NCBI GenBank assembly: GCA_019689635.1 | Contig: JADGHB010000012.1 | Coordinates: 1 to 64,000 of the forward strand | Reading direction: 5' to 3' | Length of the DNA: 64,000 nucleotides | Source: Nevskia sp. | GTDB lineage: Bacteria; Pseudomonadota; Gammaproteobacteria; Nevskiales; Nevskiaceae | Part shown: in pieces, positions 22,834 through 31,756 of the stretch | Numbering within the stretch: position 1 is the first letter of the stretch | How the letters are laid out: every line of letters begins with the position of its first letter | Notes under the pieces: model-generated | What the model was told of the DNA's origin: nothing | The model's input: the letters and a program-made list of their open reading frames with translations, nothing else | The model's database searches: none | Program-made: the position numbers and the translations under genes

Positions 22834-23709
22834 CTAAGCGAGATGCCGTTTGAAGAAGTCGATCTGGTCGGCCACGACTTGATCGAAGACCGGCGGCAGG
22901 TACACGTCGAAATGCCCGCAGGGATAGGACTTGACCTCGCCGTGCGGCGCGCGTTCGGCGGCTTCGAAGGCCAGGCGCGCGGGTGTCAGCACGTCTTGCG
23001 TGGCGATGCAAAACAGGATGGGACAGCGAATCCGCTCGGCGTGCCGCCCCGGGCGATAGCCTGCGATTTGCAGGGCGATGCGCGCGCAGACTTCGTTGCG
23101 CCAGGTCGAATGCGGTGGGGTGATGCGCGCAAACCCTGCCACCGCATCCGGGGTGGTCATGATCGCCAATGCGCCCGGCGCGCCCACCGCCGGCACGAGG
23201 TAGGGCGCGCGGCCGGTCAAGGCGCGCGCCGCGTCGCGCAGGCCGCAGACCGTGAGTCTTGCGGCCTGGGCGATCCCCAGCGCCGGCAGGTTGCGCAGGC
23301 CGTCCACGAAGGGGGCTTGCGCGACCGCCGCCGCGATGCCCGGTTCGTGCGCGGCGAGCCACTGGACATGGCCGCCGGAAAAGGAGCTGCCGAAGATTGC
23401 GATGCGTTTGGCGTCCACGCCCGAAAGTCCGCGGGCGCAGGCGATGGCCGCCTGCCAGTCCTGCAACTGGCGCCGGACGTCGAGCAGCTGGCGCGGCTGC
23501 CCGTCGCTGGCCCCGAAGTGCCGATAGTCGAACACCAGCGCCGCGAATCCGGCCTGCGCGAAACGTTCGGCGTAGGCGTCCAGCCGCTGCTCGCGCACCG
23601 CGGAAAAGCCGTGCGCCATCACCACGCAGGGTGCCGGCGCGCGTTGCGGGCGATACAGCCAGGCGGCGCAGCGTACGCCTTGCGAGTCGAATTCGAGATC
23701 GGTGCGCAT
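22834..23709 (-). CDS. Alpha/beta hydrolase (dienelactone hydrolase/acetyl-xylan-esterase-like)
   Basis: 291 residues. The oxyanion segment VVMAHGFSAVREQRL, the nucleophile elbow GSSFSGGH, and the late PCGHFDVY histidine suit an intact triad. This group (YcjY-like or UilS-like lipases/esterases) often begins with a beta hairpin like DLEFDSQGVRCAAWLYRP, as here. The start ATG overlaps the acyl-CoA dehydrogenase stop as TGATG, so the hydrolase is last in a phosphatase-ACAD-hydrolase operon, consistent with turnover of esters or CoA thioesters, though the substrate is not visible. Confidence 0.83.
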   Translation of the reverse strand: MRTDLEFDSQGVRCAAWLYRPQRAPAPCVVMAHGFSAVREQRLDAYAERFAQAGFAALVFDYRHFGASDGQPRQLLDVRRQLQDWQAAIACARGLSGVDAKRIAIFGSSFSGGHVQWLAAHEPGIAAAVAQAPFVDGLRNLPALGIAQAARLTVCGLRDAARALTGRAPYLVPAVGAPGALAIMTTPDAVAGFARITPPHSTWRNEVCARIALQIAGYRPGRHAERIRCPILFCIATQDVLTPARLAFEAAERAPHGEVKSYPCGHFDVYLPPVFDQVVADQIDFFKRHLA

Positions 23710-24896
23710 CAACGGTAGCGTTTCAGGATTTGTTTGGCCACGCTCAGTTTATGCACTTCGTCCGGGCCGTCGTAGATGCGCGCGGCGCGTTCGTGGCGGA
23801 AGGCGAAGGCCACGAAGGCGTCGTCGGTCATGCCCAGCGCGCCGTGGGCCTGCAGCGTGCGGTCGAGCACGCGCTGCAGCGCGCCGGCCACCTGGAACTT
23901 GATGATGCCCACCTCCTCGCGCGCGGCCTTGAAGCCGTGCTTCTCGGCGTGTTCGGCCACTTGCATGACCAGCGCCCGCGAGCAGGCGATGTCCGCGGCG
24001 TTCTCGGCGATCCAGCTCTGGACCAACTGGGTGTCGGCGAGCCGCTTGCCCGGCGCGATTTCGCGGCGGACGGCCCGCTTGCACAGCTCCTCCTGCGCGC
24101 GCGCACAGATGCCGAGCCAGCGCATGCAGTGGTGAATGCGACCGGGGCCGAGGCGTTCCTGCGCCAGCAGAAATCCCGCGCCCTCCGGCCCGAGCCGCGC
24201 CGACACCGGCACGCGCAGTTTTTCGAGCCTGATCTCGGCGTGCGAGAAATAGCCGCCGTGCGCCTCGCCCATGACCGGGATGTTGCGCACGAACTTCCAG
24301 CCGGGATTGCTCGTGTCGGCCAGGAACATGCTGGCGCGCTGGTAGGGCGGGGCGTCCGGATCGGTGACCGCCATGATGATGGCGAAGGTGGCGCCGTCGG
24401 CCGAGGAACAAAACCATTTGTGGCCGTCGATGACGTACTCGTCGCCCTCGCGCACCGCGCGCGTGGACAGCAGGACCGGATTGGCGCCGGCGGTGTGCGG
24501 CTCGGTCATGGCGAAGCAGGAGCGCACGCGGCCGGCGACCAGCGGCTTGAGGTACTGCTCCTTCTGCTCCGGCGTGCCGGCGAGGTGCAGCAACTCGGCG
24601 TTGCCGATGTCCGGGGCCTGCACGCCGAAGACATAATGACCGGTGGGCGTGCGTCCCAGCTCCTCGGACACGCGCGCGAACTGCGCCAAGGGCAGACCCT
24701 GGCCGCCGGCCTCCCGGGGCAGCGCCAGCGCCCACAGGCCGAGCTTGCGGACTTCTTCGCGCTTGGCTTCGAGCACCGGCTCCAGCGCGGCGGCGTTTTT
24801 GAGGAATTCCGCCTCCAACGGAATCAGCTCGCGGTCCACGAAGGCGCGGATGCGCGCGGCGAGTTCCTCGATCGGCGGATGGGCGTCGGCGGCCAT
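23709..24896 (-). CDS. Acyl-CoA dehydrogenase (ACAD10/11-like)
   Basis: 395 residues; ATG at 24896 with GGAG six bases upstream. FAD/acyl-CoA motifs: CFAMTEPHTAGANP, DEYVIDGHKWFCSSADGA, QAHGALGMTDD and the C-terminal RIYDGPDEVHKLSVAKQIL, which places Asp-Gly-Pro-Asp in the region that holds the catalytic base in other ACADs. The pattern RIYDGPDEVH is typical of the ACAD10/11 group, which uses long-chain or 4-phosphoacyl-CoA substrates. The phosphotransferase/SDR pair 4 kb away may supply that substrate; this link is an inference. Lies 13 bases after a histidine-phosphatase gene. Confidence 0.9.
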   Translation of the reverse strand: MAADAHPPIEELAARIRAFVDRELIPLEAEFLKNAAALEPVLEAKREEVRKLGLWALALPREAGGQGLPLAQFARVSEELGRTPTGHYVFGVQAPDIGNAELLHLAGTPEQKEQYLKPLVAGRVRSCFAMTEPHTAGANPVLLSTRAVREGDEYVIDGHKWFCSSADGATFAIIMAVTDPDAPPYQRASMFLADTSNPGWKFVRNIPVMGEAHGGYFSHAEIRLEKLRVPVSARLGPEGAGFLLAQERLGPGRIHHCMRWLGICARAQEELCKRAVRREIAPGKRLADTQLVQSWIAENAADIACSRALVMQVAEHAEKHGFKAAREEVGIIKFQVAGALQRVLDRTLQAHGALGMTDDAFVAFAFRHERAARIYDGPDEVHKLSVAKQILKRYR

Positions 24897-24909
24897 CGGA
24901 ATCTCCAGT

Positions 24910-25614
24910 TCAACGGTAGGTGAGCAGGGAGGGGTCCTGGTGCAGCTCCAGGTGCGCCACGTCGTTGAAACGCCGCAGCTCCGGTTGCGCTGCCTCGAGC
25001 CGGAACAGGTGCACCGAAGCGTTGAGAATACGCCAGTTGAGCCGGAAGGCGGCGCGGTCCGAAAGGCCAAGCGCCGCGCGCAGCACGGCGGTGATGACTC
25101 CGCCGGAGGTGAACACCGCGACCCGTTCGCCCGAGGCGGCGGCGCGGGCCAGGCCGTCCAGGCTGCGCGCGCAGAAATCCGTCCAGCGCTCGACGAGCGG
25201 CTCCGCGCCTGGCCGATCGCTCGCCCAGGCCGCGACGATGTGCTCGAACAAGGCCTGGAACTTGCGCGCATCGCCGAACAGTTGGCGCGGATCGAGCGCC
25301 AGCTCAGGATGTTCGCGCGCCACCAGCGGCAGGTAGGCGCGAATCAGGTTGCGGTGATCGAATTCGTCGAACGCGGCCTCGATGCGCAGCGCGGCAGGGT
25401 TTTCACCCGCAGCTTCCAGCACGCGCCGGGCGCTGTCTTGCTGGCGACGCATACGGCCGCTGTAAACCGCGTCGAAGCGCAGGCGAAGACGCCGCCAGTG
25501 CTCGCCGAGCAGCGCCGCCTGGCGTTCGCCGGTCGGCGATAGCGCATCGTAGTCGGGCGCACCGAAAGAGGCCTGGCCGTGGCGGATCAGATAGAGCAAC
25601 GGCCTTGAAGCCAT
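24910..25614 (-). CDS. Histidine phosphatase family protein (phosphoglycerate-mutase-like)
   Basis: 234 residues with the RHG catalytic motif (YLIRHGQASFGAPDYDALSPTGERQAALLG), an AFDEFDHRN segment supplying the acid, and the second histidine region replaced by VAVFTSGGVITAVLRAALG, in which the usual Gly-His is not obvious. Members dephosphorylate small molecules or proteins. It starts the phosphatase-ACAD-hydrolase operon; a role in removing phosphate from 4-phosphoacyl-CoA is possible but speculative. The missing second histidine should be checked before calling it active. Confidence 0.82.
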   Translation of the reverse strand: MASRPLLYLIRHGQASFGAPDYDALSPTGERQAALLGEHWRRLRLRFDAVYSGRMRRQQDSARRVLEAAGENPAALRIEAAFDEFDHRNLIRAYLPLVAREHPELALDPRQLFGDARKFQALFEHIVAAWASDRPGAEPLVERWTDFCARSLDGLARAAASGERVAVFTSGGVITAVLRAALGLSDRAAFRLNWRILNASVHLFRLEAAQPELRRFNDVAHLELHQDPSLLTYR

Positions 25615-25708
25615 CTCGGAATTCGCTGCGCGTGAGGGAGGCGACAGCTTAGCCGCGCCGCGCGACGTTTTCGAGGCGGTTTGTCCAGGTTCTGCGGATG
25701 ACCGGTTT

Positions 25709-26698
25709 TCAGTGCACGTAAACCGGGCCGTGCAGCTCGCTGCCCAAGGTCTTGCCCTGCGCGTCGGCCAGGCTTGCCGACAGGATCAGGGTGTAGCGTC
25801 CCGGCCGGGTTTTGAAGATCAGCATGCGCGGATTGCTGGGGCTCGACTCCCAGGTGCCGGAGACCGGCTGGCCGCGATCGTCGAGCACCTGGATATGGCT
25901 GCCCGCCAGGGTCGGATTGCCGATGTCCTGGTCGAACAGCAGCACCACCGCCTTCTCGAAGGCGGCTTCCCCGGCATAGACCAGGTTGAGCCGGTCGGGC
26001 GATTGCTTGTCCACCACCGGCCACCAGGCACTGATGACATCGGTCGCGGGGAGATTCTGCGCACGGGTCCTGGCGGCGCTCTTGGGCGTCGCGGAGGCGG
26101 TCGGCGCGGCGGAAGCGATGGCGACGGGTTTGCTCGCCTTGTGCTTGGCTACGCGCTGGGTCGCTTGGGTGGGAGGGGACTGAGTTTCCTGCGCGGCTTC
26201 GGCTTCGGCGGGCGCGGCGTTTTGCGCGGGGACGGGTGCGCTGGGCGCCGGTGCCGGGCTGGTCTCGGCCGGCGCAGGTGCGGGTGCGGGTGCGGCGGCG
26301 GGGGCGGGCTGCGCGGCTTGGGCGCCGGCTTCGGTGGCAGGTGCCGCGGTTTGTTCCCCGGGCTGGGGCTGCTCGGTGACCGATTCTGCGACCTGGGTGG
26401 CGACCTTACGCCCCACGTCCGCGGCGATCTTGCGCGCTTCCTCCTCGCTCAGGCCCTGGCCGTTCTGCGTGGACGGCGGCGGCGCCACCGCGGTGCTGTC
26501 CGGCGCGGGCGCCGCCTGGGACTCGGCCGTCGCCCCGGGCGTTCCGGGAGACGATTCGTTGCCGCCGAAGATCTGGGCCACGCTGGGACCGGTGCTGACG
26601 GTTTTTTCCGGCAGATTGCGCGGGAACAGGAAATTGAGTCCCAGATACACCGCGATGGCGGTGATGGCGACGATGATGACGACTCTCGTGAAAGTCAT
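25709..26698 (-). CDS. Membrane-anchored protein with long Ala/Pro linker
   Basis: 329 residues. A single N-terminal membrane helix (RVVIIVAITAIAVYLGLNFLF) is followed by a ~190-residue low-complexity Ala/Pro/Gln linker, including PAPAAAPAPAPAPAETSPAP, and then a compact C-terminal domain (DVISAWWPVVDKQSPDRLNLVYAGEAAFEKAVVLLFDQD, ending SELHGPVYVH). This is the layout of a periplasmic protein that spans the cell wall, comparable to TonB-like or SPOR-type anchors, but I do not recognise the C-terminal domain. Start at ATG 26698, where the helix begins. Confidence 0.72.
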   Translation of the reverse strand: MTFTRVVIIVAITAIAVYLGLNFLFPRNLPEKTVSTGPSVAQIFGGNESSPGTPGATAESQAAPAPDSTAVAPPPSTQNGQGLSEEEARKIAADVGRKVATQVAESVTEQPQPGEQTAAPATEAGAQAAQPAPAAAPAPAPAPAETSPAPAPSAPVPAQNAAPAEAEAAQETQSPPTQATQRVAKHKASKPVAIASAAPTASATPKSAARTRAQNLPATDVISAWWPVVDKQSPDRLNLVYAGEAAFEKAVVLLFDQDIGNPTLAGSHIQVLDDRGQPVSGTWESSPSNPRMLIFKTRPGRYTLILSASLADAQGKTLGSELHGPVYVH

Positions 26699-26834
26699 GT
26701 TTCGAGTCCCTAAGCCTGCTGGCGGTGTCGATGGAGCGTCATGAGTGCGCTCTTGGATTTCTCGCGCGGCCCGATCCGCTCGCGAGGACAAGGGCCGGCG
26801 CCGCTGAAAAGTCTAAGCGAAATCGGGCGCTGCG

Positions 26835-27083
26835 TCAGTCGGCGGCGAGTTGGCGCGCTTGAGCGCGGGCCTCGAGTCGTTCGCGCGCGGTCCGTGCCGC
26901 TTCGCGCGCCGCGGTTTCCGCCACCAACCGCGCCATCCGCGCGCGCGTCGCATCGGCCTCAGGATACGAGGCCGCGGCCGGCGGGCGATCCGTGGCGTGG
27001 CGCAAGGGCGCGATGAGGTAAGCGGCGAAGCCGCTACTGCTCCCGGCGACCAGCAGCGCGATGTAGACGAGGTATTTCCGCAT
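26835..27083 (-). CDS. Small single-pass membrane protein
   Basis: 82 residues from an ATG at 27083 with GGGGAG upstream. One hydrophobic helix (KYLVYIALLVAGSSSGFAAYLIAPL) is followed by a basic/acidic alanine-rich helix (ARMARLVAETAAREAARTARERLEARAQARQ) likely to be a coiled coil. It precedes the Ala/Pro-linker protein on the same strand by 136 bases. No family recognised. Confidence 0.6.
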   Translation of the reverse strand: MRKYLVYIALLVAGSSSGFAAYLIAPLRHATDRPPAAASYPEADATRARMARLVAETAAREAARTARERLEARAQARQLAAD

Positions 27084-27303
27084 GTCCACTCCCCGAGATG
27101 TTGCGCAGGACATTCGTCTTGTCGGCCCCGTGGCTTCGAGGATCGAAACGTCGAGGCCGCTTTTATGACCGCACTATGCGTGGCGCGGCGCAGGCCGTCA
27201 AACCGCTGTTTGCCTTGTGGACGCGCGCGGCTGGCGCCCGCGCCTGTGCCGGGAACGAACGGGCTGCGATAATACGCGCTCTCCACAATCGAGCCTGCCG
27301 CGC

Positions 27304-28731
27304 ATGACGGACCGTTATCTGGAATTCGCCAATTCGCCCTTCGGGCGCAGCCTCGCCGGTCTGTTGGGCCTGCCCGCCCCGCCGCGCCTCAAGCGCGCGC
27401 AGGAGGGTTACGCCGCACAACCGCTGTCCGGCCGTGCGGTGCTGTTGGGCGGCAGCTCGCGCGGCGAGTTGGCGGGGCCACTGATCCAGGCCTTGACGGC
27501 GATGGGCGCGGCGCTGCAGATCGCGCCGGAACACGCGGGCCTGGCACCGATCAAGCAGGCCGCCGCCGCGGCGGGCGTCGCGCTCAAAAGCGAGCCGGGC
27601 GAAGAGGATCGCGCCGCCGCGGCAGAGGCCTACGTGTTCGACGGCAGCGGCTTCAACGGTTCCGGATCGCTGCGCGAGCTTTACGATTTCTTCCATCCGC
27701 GCATCGCGCGCATTCCACGCAACGGCCGCGTCGTGCTGCTCTCGCGCGCGCCGGCGGAAGCCGGGGATGCGGTGGCGTTTGCGGTGGCCAGCGGCCTGCG
27801 CGGCTTCGCGCGCTCGCTGGGCAAGGAGCTGGGCAAGAAGGGCATCACCGTCAATTTGCTCGAAGTGCCGCGCGCGGCGCAGGACTTCCTCGAAGGCCCG
27901 CTGCGCTTCTTCCTCACCGAGCATGCCGCTTTCGTCACCGGCCAGGTGCTGGCGCTGGCCGCGCCGCCGCCGGGCGCGCAGCCGCCGCCGAGCTGGGTCA
28001 AGCCCTTGGACGGCACGGTCGCGCTGGTGACCGGCGCGGCCCGCGGCATCGGCGCGGCGATCGCCACGGTGCTGGCGCGCGAAGGCGCGCAGGTGGTCGG
28101 CATCGATCGCCCGGAAGAAGAAGGCGCGCTGGGCCAGACCTTGTCCGCCATCGGGGGGCGCGGGCTGGCGCTGGACATCACCGCGCCCGAAGCGCCGGCG
28201 CGCATCGCCGAGGAGCTGACCCGGCTCGGCGGCGCCGGCCTGGTCGTGCACAACGCCGGCATCACCCGCGACAAGATGCTCAAGAACATGCCGCCGCATT
28301 TCTGGGACCAGGTGCTGGACGTGAATTTCGGCGCCATCCTGCGCATCAACGAACGGCTGTTCGCCGGCGGGCTCAAGGACGGCGCGCGCATGGTGTGCAT
28401 CGCTTCCATCGGCGGCATCGGCGGCAACGCCGGCCAGACCAATTACGCCACCACCAAGGCGGCCCTGATCGGCTATGTCGAGGCGCTGGCGCCGCAGTTC
28501 GCGAGCCGCGGCGGTGCGATCAACGCGGTCGCGCCCGGCTTCATCGAGACGCAGATGACCGCCGCCATGCCGGCGATTCCGCGCGAAGTCGGCCGCCGGC
28601 TGTCCTCGCTCGGCCAGGGCGGCTTGCCGCTGGACATCGCCGAGGCGGTATGCTTCCTCGGCAGCCCGCTGGCCATGGCCGTCAACGGCCGCACGCTGCG
28701 CGTGTGCGGGCAGAATTACTTTGGAGCCTAA
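27304..28731 (+). CDS. High-molecular-weight FabG-like 3-oxoacyl reductase
   Basis: 475 residues: an N-terminal Rossmann-like domain without SDR catalytic residues (residues 1-215) fused to a C-terminal SDR domain with [19 protein letters not shown], catalytic Ser (CIASIGG) and YATTK. This is the HMwFabG/FabG4 architecture, which reduces 3-oxoacyl-CoA or -ACP of longer chains. The ATG is at 27304. The last 11 bases overlap ribA, so the two are cotranscribed. It suits the lipid-handling character of the region. Confidence 0.88.
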   Translation: MTDRYLEFANSPFGRSLAGLLGLPAPPRLKRAQEGYAAQPLSGRAVLLGGSSRGELAGPLIQALTAMGAALQIAPEHAGLAPIKQAAAAAGVALKSEPGEEDRAAAAEAYVFDGSGFNGSGSLRELYDFFHPRIARIPRNGRVVLLSRAPAEAGDAVAFAVASGLRGFARSLGKELGKKGITVNLLEVPRAAQDFLEGPLRFFLTEHAAFVTGQVLALAAPPPGAQPPPSWVKPLDGTVALVTGAARGIGAAIATVLAREGAQVVGIDRPEEEGALGQTLSAIGGRGLALDITAPEAPARIAEELTRLGGAGLVVHNAGITRDKMLKNMPPHFWDQVLDVNFGAILRINERLFAGGLKDGARMVCIASIGGIGGNAGQTNYATTKAALIGYVEALAPQFASRGGAINAVAPGFIETQMTAAMPAIPREVGRRLSSLGQGGLPLDIAEAVCFLGSPLAMAVNGRTLRVCGQNYFGA

Positions 28732-29374
28732 GCTGGACGGTTCGCGCAAGACGCTCAAGAAACTCGCCCAGGCGCGGCTGCCCACGCCGTTCGCGGAGTT
28801 CGTCCTGCATGCCTTCCAGTCGCCCGACGGCAAGGAGCACGTGGCGCTGACCCTGGGCGAACTCGCGCCCGCCGGGCGCAAGGACGCGCGCGGGCCGGCG
28901 CCGCTGGTGCGAGTGCATTCGGAATGCCTGACCGGCGATGCGCTGCATTCGCTGCGCTGCGACTGCGGTTTCCAGTTGCGTGCGGCGCTGGAGGCCATCG
29001 CGCGCGAGGGTTGCGGCGCGCTGTTGTATCTGCGCCAGGAAGGCCGCGGCATCGGTCTGGGCAACAAAATCCGCGCCTATGCCTTGCAGGATGCCGGTGC
29101 CGACACGGTGGAGGCCAATCACCAGCTCGGCTTTCCCGCCGACGCGCGCGAGTACGGTCTGGCGGTGCAGTTGTTGCGCGAGCTGGGCCTGTGCCGCATC
29201 CGCCTGATGACGAACAATCCCGCCAAGCTCGACGCTCTGGTCAAGGACGGCGTGACCGTGGTCGAGCGGGTGCCGCTGGAACGCGGCCGCAATCCGCACA
29301 ACACCGCCTATCTCGACACCAAGGCGGAGAAGCTGGGCCATCTGATCGGCAAGAAGGGGATGCGCACGCCGTGA
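28721..29374 (+). CDS. ribA: GTP cyclohydrolase II
   Basis: 217 residues. The zinc-site [21 protein letters not shown], the [22 protein letters not shown] active-site loop and the [26 protein letters not shown]-terminus are diagnostic. It converts GTP to the first riboflavin-pathway intermediate. No ATG fits the N-terminus; the best start is TTG at 28721, overlapping the fabG-like stop by 11 bases, though a slightly different rare start is possible. Standalone RibA is consistent with a separate ribB elsewhere. Confidence 0.93.
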   Translation: MEPKLDGSRKTLKKLAQARLPTPFAEFVLHAFQSPDGKEHVALTLGELAPAGRKDARGPAPLVRVHSECLTGDALHSLRCDCGFQLRAALEAIAREGCGALLYLRQEGRGIGLGNKIRAYALQDAGADTVEANHQLGFPADAREYGLAVQLLRELGLCRIRLMTNNPAKLDALVKDGVTVVERVPLERGRNPHNTAYLDTKAEKLGHLIGKKGMRTP

Positions 29375-29480
29375 TGCCCGGCGAAACGCTCGTGCCGGCC
29401 GCACCAGGCGGGTCGTTCTCCGGGCGCCGGTCACAGGTCCCGGCGCGTGGCGGCTCAGGGCGCCCAGCCGCGGCGACGTG

Positions 29481-30494
29481 ATGCTGCCCTACGGCCTGGC
29501 GCGACCGCTGCTGTTCCGGCTGGACGCCGAGCGCGTGCACGAGGCGACCCTGGCCTGGCTGTCGCGCCATCCGCAGAGCGCGGCCCTGCTCGCCGGCGCC
29601 ACGGTGCACGATCCGGTGCGACTGATGGGCCTGGACTTCCGCAACCGCGTCGGTCTCGCCGCCGGGCTGGACAAGAACGGCGAGGCCATCGAAGCCTTCG
29701 ACCGCATGGGCTTCGGTTTCGTCGAGATCGGCACGGTGACGCCGCGCCCGCAGCCCGGCAATCCCCGGCCGCGGCTGTTCCGTTTGCCGCGCAACCGCGC
29801 GCTGATCAACCGGCTGGGTTTCAACAACCAGGGCGTGGAGGCCGTGGTCGCGCGCCTGGCGCGCGCGCCGCGGCGCACGGTGTTGGGGATCAACCTCGGC
29901 AAGAACGCGGACACGCCGCTGGAGCGCGCGGAAGACGATTACCTCGCCGGCCTGCGCAAGGTTTATGGCGTGGCCGATTACGTGACGGTCAATATCTCCT
30001 CGCCCAACACCGCCGGCCTGCGCGACTTGCAGCAGGCCGGCCGCTTCGAGCGGATGCTGCAAAAGCTCGACCAGGCGCGGATGGAACTCGCGCAACGCCA
30101 CGGCGTACGCCGACCCATCCTGGTCAAGCTGGCGCCGGACATGGCGGCGGAGCAACTGGTGCAGATCGCGGAAACCGCGCGCGCCCATGGCATCGACGGC
30201 CTGATCGCCACCAACACCACGGTCGCGCGCGCCGGACTCAGGGACGAGCCGTGGGTCGGCGAAACCGGGGGGCTTTCCGGAGCGCCGCTGCGCGAAGCGG
30301 CCGAAGGCGCGCTGCGCACCCTGCGCGCCGCCGTGGGACCGGATTACCCGCTGATCGGCGTCGGCGGGATCATGAGCGCAGCGGATGCGCGCGCGCGCCG
30401 CGCCGCCGGGGCCGATCTGATCCAGCTTTACACCGGACTGATCTATCGCGGGCCGCGGCTGGTCGGGGAGTGCGCGCGGGCGCTGGGCGCTTGA
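29481..30494 (+). CDS. pyrD: Dihydroorotate dehydrogenase (quinone), class 2
   Basis: 337 residues. GLAAGLDKNGEAI, EIGTVTPRPQPGNPRPRLFRLP, RLGFNNQG, the catalytic serine context VNISSPNTAGLR and the phosphate site GVGGI with GADLIQLYTGLIYRGP define the membrane-associated, quinone-linked class. An N-terminal amphipathic helix (PYGLARPLLFRLDAERVHEATLAWL) is the membrane anchor. It oxidises dihydroorotate to orotate in pyrimidine synthesis. The ATG at 29481 is chosen over an adjacent GTG. Confidence 0.95.
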   Translation: MLPYGLARPLLFRLDAERVHEATLAWLSRHPQSAALLAGATVHDPVRLMGLDFRNRVGLAAGLDKNGEAIEAFDRMGFGFVEIGTVTPRPQPGNPRPRLFRLPRNRALINRLGFNNQGVEAVVARLARAPRRTVLGINLGKNADTPLERAEDDYLAGLRKVYGVADYVTVNISSPNTAGLRDLQQAGRFERMLQKLDQARMELAQRHGVRRPILVKLAPDMAAEQLVQIAETARAHGIDGLIATNTTVARAGLRDEPWVGETGGLSGAPLREAAEGALRTLRAAVGPDYPLIGVGGIMSAADARARRAAGADLIQLYTGLIYRGPRLVGECARALGA

Positions 30495-30614
30495 TTGACG
30501 CGGCCGCGGCCGTGGGCCGGCGCGGGGGTCAAGCGACGGTCATCTTCTCGGGTTAGAATCACTACCTCGCCAGCCGTACGCGGCGGGCCGACAAATAAAG
30601 AAAGGGGAAATGAC

Positions 30615-31703
30615 ATGCGCAAGCTGCTCAGGGGCATTTGCGGGGTCTTTTTTGCATCCGGCGTGTTGTGGGCGAATCCGGCCGCGGCGGTCAACGTCGA
30701 CGGCTACGACATTCCCTATGCCGCGGTGCTGTACGACTACGAGATCAGCGACGGCGTGCGCGACTCCAGCAACGGCAACGCCTTCCAGTTCACCGGCGGC
30801 TGGCCGCTGTCGGAGCACGGCGCGGCGGAGCTGAGCTTCTTCAACGTCTCGCGTTCGCGCGACATCGACGGCAAGGACGATTACCAGATCGGCCTGTTCG
30901 TGAACTACGTGCACGACTTCGGCCTGTACGGTTTCGACGCGCCCTACCTGCCCAACTTCAAGCCCTATCTGCTCGGCGGTCCGGGCTGGGTGCACGACGA
31001 CGTGCGCGGTTCCACGCACGACAACTTCGGTCTCGACGCCGGCGGCGGCCTGCTGTTTCCGCTCAAGATCGGCCACTGGGACTGGGGCTGGGCGGTGCGC
31101 ACCGAGGCGACGGCCATCGTGCAGATCCAGAGCGACGAGACCATTCCCGACCATCGCGTGCTGGCGGATTACCACCTCACGGTGGGCGTGCAGATTCCGC
31201 TGACGCCGTTCTTCGCCTCGCGCCATGCGCCGGTCGAGCCGCCGCCGGAGCAGCCGCCGCACGTGGTCCCGGTGGAGCAAGCGCCACCGGCCGCCGCGGC
31301 GCCGCCTTGCCAGGCCCCCGCGCCGGGCCAGGCGATCAACCTGGCCGGGTGCAAGGCGGGAGACACGCTCGTTTTGCGCGGCGTGAATTTCAAGACCGGA
31401 TCGGCACTGCTCACCGACCAGGCCACCCAGGTGCTGGATCAGGTGGCCGACGCGCTCAACGGCCGCAAGGACGTCAAGGTGGAGATCGCAGGCCACACCG
31501 ACAACGTCGGCAAGCCCAGCTACAACCTCGCGCTGTCGCAAAAGCGGGCCGAGGCCGTGCGCCAATATCTGATCGGCAAAGGCGTGGACGCCGCGCGCCT
31601 GAGCGCCCGGGGTTACGGCGCGACCCAGCCGATCGCCGACAACGGTACCGAACAAGGTCGCGCCGAAAACCGCCGGGTGGAGCTGAAGATCACCGTGCAG
31701 TAA
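30615..31703 (+). CDS. OmpA-family outer-membrane protein
   Basis: 362 residues with a signal peptide (RKLLRGICGVFFASGVLWANPAAA), an eight-stranded-barrel-like region of alternating aromatic segments (FQFTGGWPLSEHGAAELSFF, YQIGLFVNYVHDFGLYGFD), a proline-rich hinge (PVEPPPEQPPHVVPVEQAPP) and a C-terminal OmpA peptidoglycan-binding domain (LRGVNFKTGSALLTDQ, EIAGHTDNVGKPSYNLALSQKRAEAV, ARGYGATQPI). AAGGGG precedes the ATG. A TAGAAT hexamer at about 30554 may be its -10. A strong terminator follows the stop. Confidence 0.9.
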   Translation: MRKLLRGICGVFFASGVLWANPAAAVNVDGYDIPYAAVLYDYEISDGVRDSSNGNAFQFTGGWPLSEHGAAELSFFNVSRSRDIDGKDDYQIGLFVNYVHDFGLYGFDAPYLPNFKPYLLGGPGWVHDDVRGSTHDNFGLDAGGGLLFPLKIGHWDWGWAVRTEATAIVQIQSDETIPDHRVLADYHLTVGVQIPLTPFFASRHAPVEPPPEQPPHVVPVEQAPPAAAAPPCQAPAPGQAINLAGCKAGDTLVLRGVNFKTGSALLTDQATQVLDQVADALNGRKDVKVEIAGHTDNVGKPSYNLALSQKRAEAVRQYLIGKGVDAARLSARGYGATQPIADNGTEQGRAENRRVELKITVQ

Positions 31704-31724
31704 GCACGAGCGGCTGCGAGCAGG

Positions 31725-31756
31725 CGGCCGCGCGGCGACGCGCGGCCGTTTTCTTT
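31725..31756 (+). terminator. Rho-independent terminator
   Basis: Perfect 10-base arms CGGCCGCGCG (31725-31734) and CGCGCGGCCG (31739-31748) with a GCGA tetraloop are followed by TTTTCTTT. It lies 21 bases after the OmpA-family stop. The T-tract runs into the stop codon of the convergent alcohol dehydrogenase gene. Confidence 0.9.
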
